Positions 21,477-24,676 of a stretch of DNA of 24,676 bases are shown here, one piece after another. The position numbers and the translations under genes were made by a program. The notes under the pieces are model-generated. The model did no database searches, was not told the DNA's origin, and worked only from the letters and a program-made list of their open reading frames with translations. Every line of letters begins with the position of its first letter. Within the stretch, counting starts at the first letter, position 1. This DNA comes from a virus, in the IMG/VR virus record IMGVR_UViG_3300025312_001030, positions 1-24,676 of that record; one strand, given 5' to 3'.

Positions 21477-22703
21477 TCACAGAATGCTGCTTATTACGGT
21501 ACATAAACAATTTATCCGGTTTTCTGCTGGCAGGTCTGGGTGACTTGGATACGGGATCAAAACGCCGTCCAAATCAAACATCCCGTCGTCGTTTGCCAAA
21601 GTGCCATGGAGAGCGGCATGCGATAACCTCGTAGTTGACCCGAGGGCCGACAACCACTCCTTGCGAATCTCGATCCCCGTATCTTCTGCCAACTCTTCAA
21701 TTCCAGCCGAGTGCCCACTATTGAGCATGGATCCAAGCTCGGTACGAGCCACTGCTGTTGCTCTTGCCTGGGTATACCGCCGCCCATGCTGCTCCACCAG
21801 CCGATTGGCTATGTCGCGGCTATTCAGTCCTTCTTCGATCGCGGCCTTCAGCGTTCGTTCGACGTCACGGCGAGTGCTCGGGGCAATGCCTTCACGCCAG
21901 TAATCCCGCTTGAATGTTTCGTCCAACGTCTCGAAGGCCTGCTCCACCATCCAATCCGGCATCCGCAGGCTAATGTGAAACTCATCCACGATGTCTGATA
22001 GCTCCGGCACGTCGAGATCATACTTGCCTACAAACTGCTCGGCCGTCGTCGGCTTTCGCCGAGTCTTTTTAGTCCGGTGTGGTTTGGTCCGCTTGATGTT
22101 CTTCGTCTCTTCTCGTTGTTGTGCCACTGCCTTGCCGAATGCAGCCAGCAGAGGCGCGGCCGCGGCCTCCATCAACTTGGTCGACTCTAGGTCCGCATCA
22201 AAGTTCTCGTCCAGTAACTTGGCGGCCTGTGCCTCGACGTGCTCTGGATCAGGAGTCCAATCCGAACCAAGGCCAGACACGATCCGCTCAACCGATCCCG
22301 CGAAGTAGTCGTCCAGAACGCCCTCCAAACTCTCAGCTATCTCCTCGTACTGCTTGATGCGGGATTCCTCGATCGCCTTACGAATCGCGCTTCGCACCTC
22401 GATTGACTTCTCTCCTTCCTCATCCTCCTCTTCCTCATCCGGCTCAGCTCTTATCCACTCCTCGCCTTCCTTCAATTCCGGCCCAGCATTCATGTCATGA
22501 TCGGCACTCGCCTTCTCGTATACGATCCCGTTGTCGCCTTTGTAGGGGTTCAGGTGCAACTCGTCACCGTAGCTGATCTCCGCCGGTATGCCGTTCGGGA
22601 AAGCGCGGCATATCGGCTTCTCGCTGGATTCATCGCCGTCTGGCTGCGCAACTCCAGCAAACTGCCGGCATCGCCTCTCGTAGCACTTTGGCGTTTGTAG
22701 CAT
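21477..22703 (-). CDS. MuF-like phage head morphogenesis protein
   Basis: This 408-residue protein follows the portal, the usual MuF position. The C-terminal third has the Phage_Mu_F pattern: QARATAVARTELGSMLNSG (about 310-330), then W, then RLSHAALHGT and a closing RINCLCTV. MuF/gp7-type proteins are minor capsid proteins, a few copies per virion, needed for head assembly or DNA ejection. Residues 7-62 form a separate small module with C7, C12 and C32 followed by AFPNGIPAEI and GDNGIVYE, a short cysteine module I recall from other phage minor proteins. A very acidic stretch (about 85-100) and a long helical region link the two. There is no C-terminal toxin extension; in this phage the metallopeptidase is on the portal instead. 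The start ATG is fixed by overlap with the portal stop. Confidence 0.9.
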   Translation of the reverse strand: MLQTPKCYERRCRQFAGVAQPDGDESSEKPICRAFPNGIPAEISYGDELHLNPYKGDNGIVYEKASADHDMNAGPELKEGEEWIRAEPDEEEEDEEGEKSIEVRSAIRKAIEESRIKQYEEIAESLEGVLDDYFAGSVERIVSGLGSDWTPDPEHVEAQAAKLLDENFDADLESTKLMEAAAAPLLAAFGKAVAQQREETKNIKRTKPHRTKKTRRKPTTAEQFVGKYDLDVPELSDIVDEFHISLRMPDWMVEQAFETLDETFKRDYWREGIAPSTRRDVERTLKAAIEEGLNSRDIANRLVEQHGRRYTQARATAVARTELGSMLNSGHSAGIEELAEDTGIEIRKEWLSALGSTTRLSHAALHGTLANDDGMFDLDGVLIPYPSHPDLPAENRINCLCTVISSIL

Positions 22704-24676
22704 CAGATCACCAACTCTTTCTTCTTTGGCTTCAAGACGCCTTCGTAAAAATCATGCAGTGGCTTTGGAAGTTGCCCTCTATATGACGGGTGCGTATACA
22801 CCGCAAAGCCCTCTGCGAACAGTTCCTCTTTGCTCGTAGAGGCATAGGAACTGGGGAAGTTCTTCTTGTTCTTCATGTCTCGGAATATCTTGACCATGTC
22901 GTTCTTGGCTTTCTCAGTCGTATGCCCATACCATACGTGGTGCCCAGCCTCATGAAGGTAGGTGCCAGTCATTCCGCTCGTCGCGCGAAAGCTTCCGAGC
23001 GTGACAGCGTCCTTCTCATTCATTGATGCTTCGTCGGCAGCCAGTGTTATCTTGCCTTTACTCCGCTCGTATGCCCCCGCGACGCCGCTCTTCTCCGTGA
23101 CGAATTCGGCCTTAACACTGGATAGATTCTGCATCTCGACTTCCGGAATCTCCATATTCTTGAGTTTGCTATAGCGGCTCTTGAGATTCTCAGTAGCTCC
23201 CGATAGTGTATTCACTACTGCGTCAGCTTTTTCTCTCTCGGCCGGCTTCGCATAACTGTCATGACCGCTGAGCTTCGCAACCCCGGAAGGAGCTGACCAT
23301 CCTCCTCCACTTCCACTCCCACCACCGCCTTCCGCGAATTGTCCGCCTTCTGGTGAGCCTGCTGGCTCATGGCTCGGGTTGCCTGGATGCTGCTTTTTGT
23401 ACTGCCATTCAAAGCTTGCCTCAACTGGCGACGGCAGCGACAATTGCCCTTGTGGCGGCTGCTGAAAGCGAATCACTGGTTTGCCAATGATCGCCACGGC
23501 GTCCTCTTCCGATATCCGCAAGTACCGCGTCAGCAACGCGATAGCCTGGTCGATGCCAATCAATCCATAGTTCACTTGCTGCAGCAAACTCAACACCCCG
23601 GTGAAGCCACCGACAAGCTGCGTGATGTTGCTCTGGTCGTCACGTTGATCAAGAGGAGCGAGCCCTAGCACAGCGGATCGTATCTCGTCCTGCGTCACAT
23701 CGCCGTTGCGACGTAGCGTGGCCCATGTCCGCAACAGTTGATCTGGGTCCTCTGTTATCGCTTGCTCGAGGTACACCAGCAGCCGCTTCGGTGTCTCATA
23801 TCGCGGCCCGAGGAAGTCCGTCGCCATCTCGCTTACCGATCCTCCGATCGGGTTCACGACTTGCGTGTTGAACGTCTGCTCGGCAACGACGGCCTGGGCT
23901 TTGTTCACGCCGGTGACCTCGCCAACCACGTATGGATTGACACGATATGTCTGAAAGATTCGCTTCTTGACAATCTCGCCAGACGCCGGCCAGTCCATCT
24001 CTTGGGGCGTCAGGTGCAACTTGTGGACAGACTCGATTAAGGAATCCAGGATCACTGGATCGCCTATGTTGACTGTCTGGCTCAGGACCTCCCGAATGGC
24101 ACGGATGAACTGCCGCCTCTGAGCACCAGTCAATTGTGGCCGTTTTCCAGTGCCAGGATCAGCACCCACTGTCACGATCAGATTCGGGTGGATCCCTCGC
24201 TGAAAAGTCTGGTCCTGCGAACCCTGGATATACCGATCAATTCGCACGGCAGAGAAGCAAGCCACAAGTGGGCTGTACCAACTGCCAGGGTCGGACGGAT
24301 TAGGAAAGTACGCCTGCGTGACGAACTCAGCCGGCACGTCCACGCCTTCGACATCCGACCGCGGCTTGAACTTGTACAGCTTCTGGTCCGACTTGTACTC
24401 CATCCAATGTACCGGAACGGCATAGATGGCCTCCTCGTCGCTGTCGTCGTCTTTGCCGACGATCCAGTAAACTTTGCCGGCGATCTCAAGGTTAGCCACA
24501 GTAAAGTACAGGAATTCGTACTTGTGTTGCAGACTGTTCGGCCGAGCCAGCAGATCTAATACCGGGTGCGAAGCAATCGACTTGATCTCCTGCGAGGAGT
24601 TCGCCTTCTGCTGAACACGCGCAGGGATCTTCTGAAGTCGACGATTGAATGATCGCTCAGGATTCTCTCCGGCGTT
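22703..24676 (-). CDS. Phage portal protein with C-terminal zinc-metallopeptidase domain (5' end outside window)
   Basis: The frame is open through the window edge, so the true start is missing; a GTG at 24499 is internal, because the 59 codons before it read as portal sequence (HPVLDLLARPN, then QHKYEFLYFTVANLEIAGKVYW, the usual portal N-terminal signature). Counting from that GTG, residues 1-350 are an HK97/SPP1-like portal, the dodecameric DNA channel at the head vertex. Residues 371-391 hold NPSHEPAGSPEGGQFAEGG, a linker motif I recall from phage minor head proteins, then a Gly/Ser stretch. Residues 420-598 hold HEAGHH (516-521) and EELFAEGFAVY (558-568), a gluzincin-type HExxH zinc site with a downstream Glu as likely third ligand. 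The peptidase may process virion proteins or act as a delivered effector; that is inference. The stop overlaps the next start as TGATG, implying translational coupling. Confidence 0.9.
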   Translation of the reverse strand, partial: NAGENPERSFNRRLQKIPARVQQKANSSQEIKSIASHPVLDLLARPNSLQHKYEFLYFTVANLEIAGKVYWIVGKDDDSDEEAIYAVPVHWMEYKSDQKLYKFKPRSDVEGVDVPAEFVTQAYFPNPSDPGSWYSPLVACFSAVRIDRYIQGSQDQTFQRGIHPNLIVTVGADPGTGKRPQLTGAQRRQFIRAIREVLSQTVNIGDPVILDSLIESVHKLHLTPQEMDWPASGEIVKKRIFQTYRVNPYVVGEVTGVNKAQAVVAEQTFNTQVVNPIGGSVSEMATDFLGPRYETPKRLLVYLEQAITEDPDQLLRTWATLRRNGDVTQDEIRSAVLGLAPLDQRDDQSNITQLVGGFTGVLSLLQQVNYGLIGIDQAIALLTRYLRISEEDAVAIIGKPVIRFQQPPQGQLSLPSPVEASFEWQYKKQHPGNPSHEPAGSPEGGQFAEGGGGSGSGGGWSAPSGVAKLSGHDSYAKPAEREKADAVVNTLSGATENLKSRYSKLKNMEIPEVEMQNLSSVKAEFVTEKSGVAGAYERSKGKITLAADEASMNEKDAVTLGSFRATSGMTGTYLHEAGHHVWYGHTTEKAKNDMVKIFRDMKNKKNFPSSYASTSKEELFAEGFAVYTHPSYRGQLPKPLHDFYEGVLKPKKKELVI

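Noticed and set aside
24497-24499. GTG at 24499 as the portal start
   Set aside because: The reading frame continues upstream to the window edge with clear portal sequence (HPVLDLLARPN), so the gene is cut by the window rather than starting here.

Overview
The window is one strand-consistent block of structural genes from a tailed bacteriophage or prophage (Caudoviricetes, HK97-type head). Every gene I accept lies on the minus strand, so transcription runs from high to low coordinates, and many genes are coupled by one-to-four-base stop/start overlaps. I see no integrase, terminase, replication or lysis gene, tRNA, rRNA or CRISPR array. The host cannot be read directly. An Asp-box sialidase-like protein of a type I associate with Planctomycetota, polyserine linkers and environmental beta-helix proteins suggest a free-living polysaccharide-degrading bacterium; this is weak inference.

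Layout in transcription order. Segment 1 (24676-17358) has a portal protein, cut by the window edge and carrying a C-terminal zinc-metallopeptidase domain. A MuF-type head protein follows, then a run of tiny genes (one membrane peptide, two cysteine-rich peptides, helical peptides), the sialidase-like gene, four unknown small genes and a stand-alone copy of a recurring domain I call the RSAES domain. A strong intrinsic terminator closes it. Segment 2 (17333-10205) has a serine-rich fibre-like protein, an unknown 140-residue protein, a 1059-residue prohead protease with an AAA ATPase inserted in it, the HK97-fold major capsid protein, a 206-residue unknown, and a second terminator. Segment 3 (10186-1) has a DnaJ-type zinc-finger peptide, head-tail connector, head-tail adaptor, gp10-like neck protein and a zinc-ribbon peptide. 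It then has two paralogous terminator-like proteins (one fused to a beta-helix spike), two large fibre proteins with beta-helices and polyserine linkers, and the start of another RSAES gene cut by the window edge.

How it fits together: portal, MuF, protease and capsid protein build the head; connector, adaptor, gp10 and terminator-like proteins build the neck. The remaining proteins look like a modular adhesin or fibre system. A small set of anchor domains (the RSAES domain seen four times, the terminator-like domain seen twice, one unknown N-terminal domain) is joined by polyserine linkers to exchangeable beta-helix or fibronectin modules. The most unusual points are the protease-AAA fusion, the anchor-linker-spike shuffling, the portal-metallopeptidase fusion and the sialidase-like gene inside the head module.
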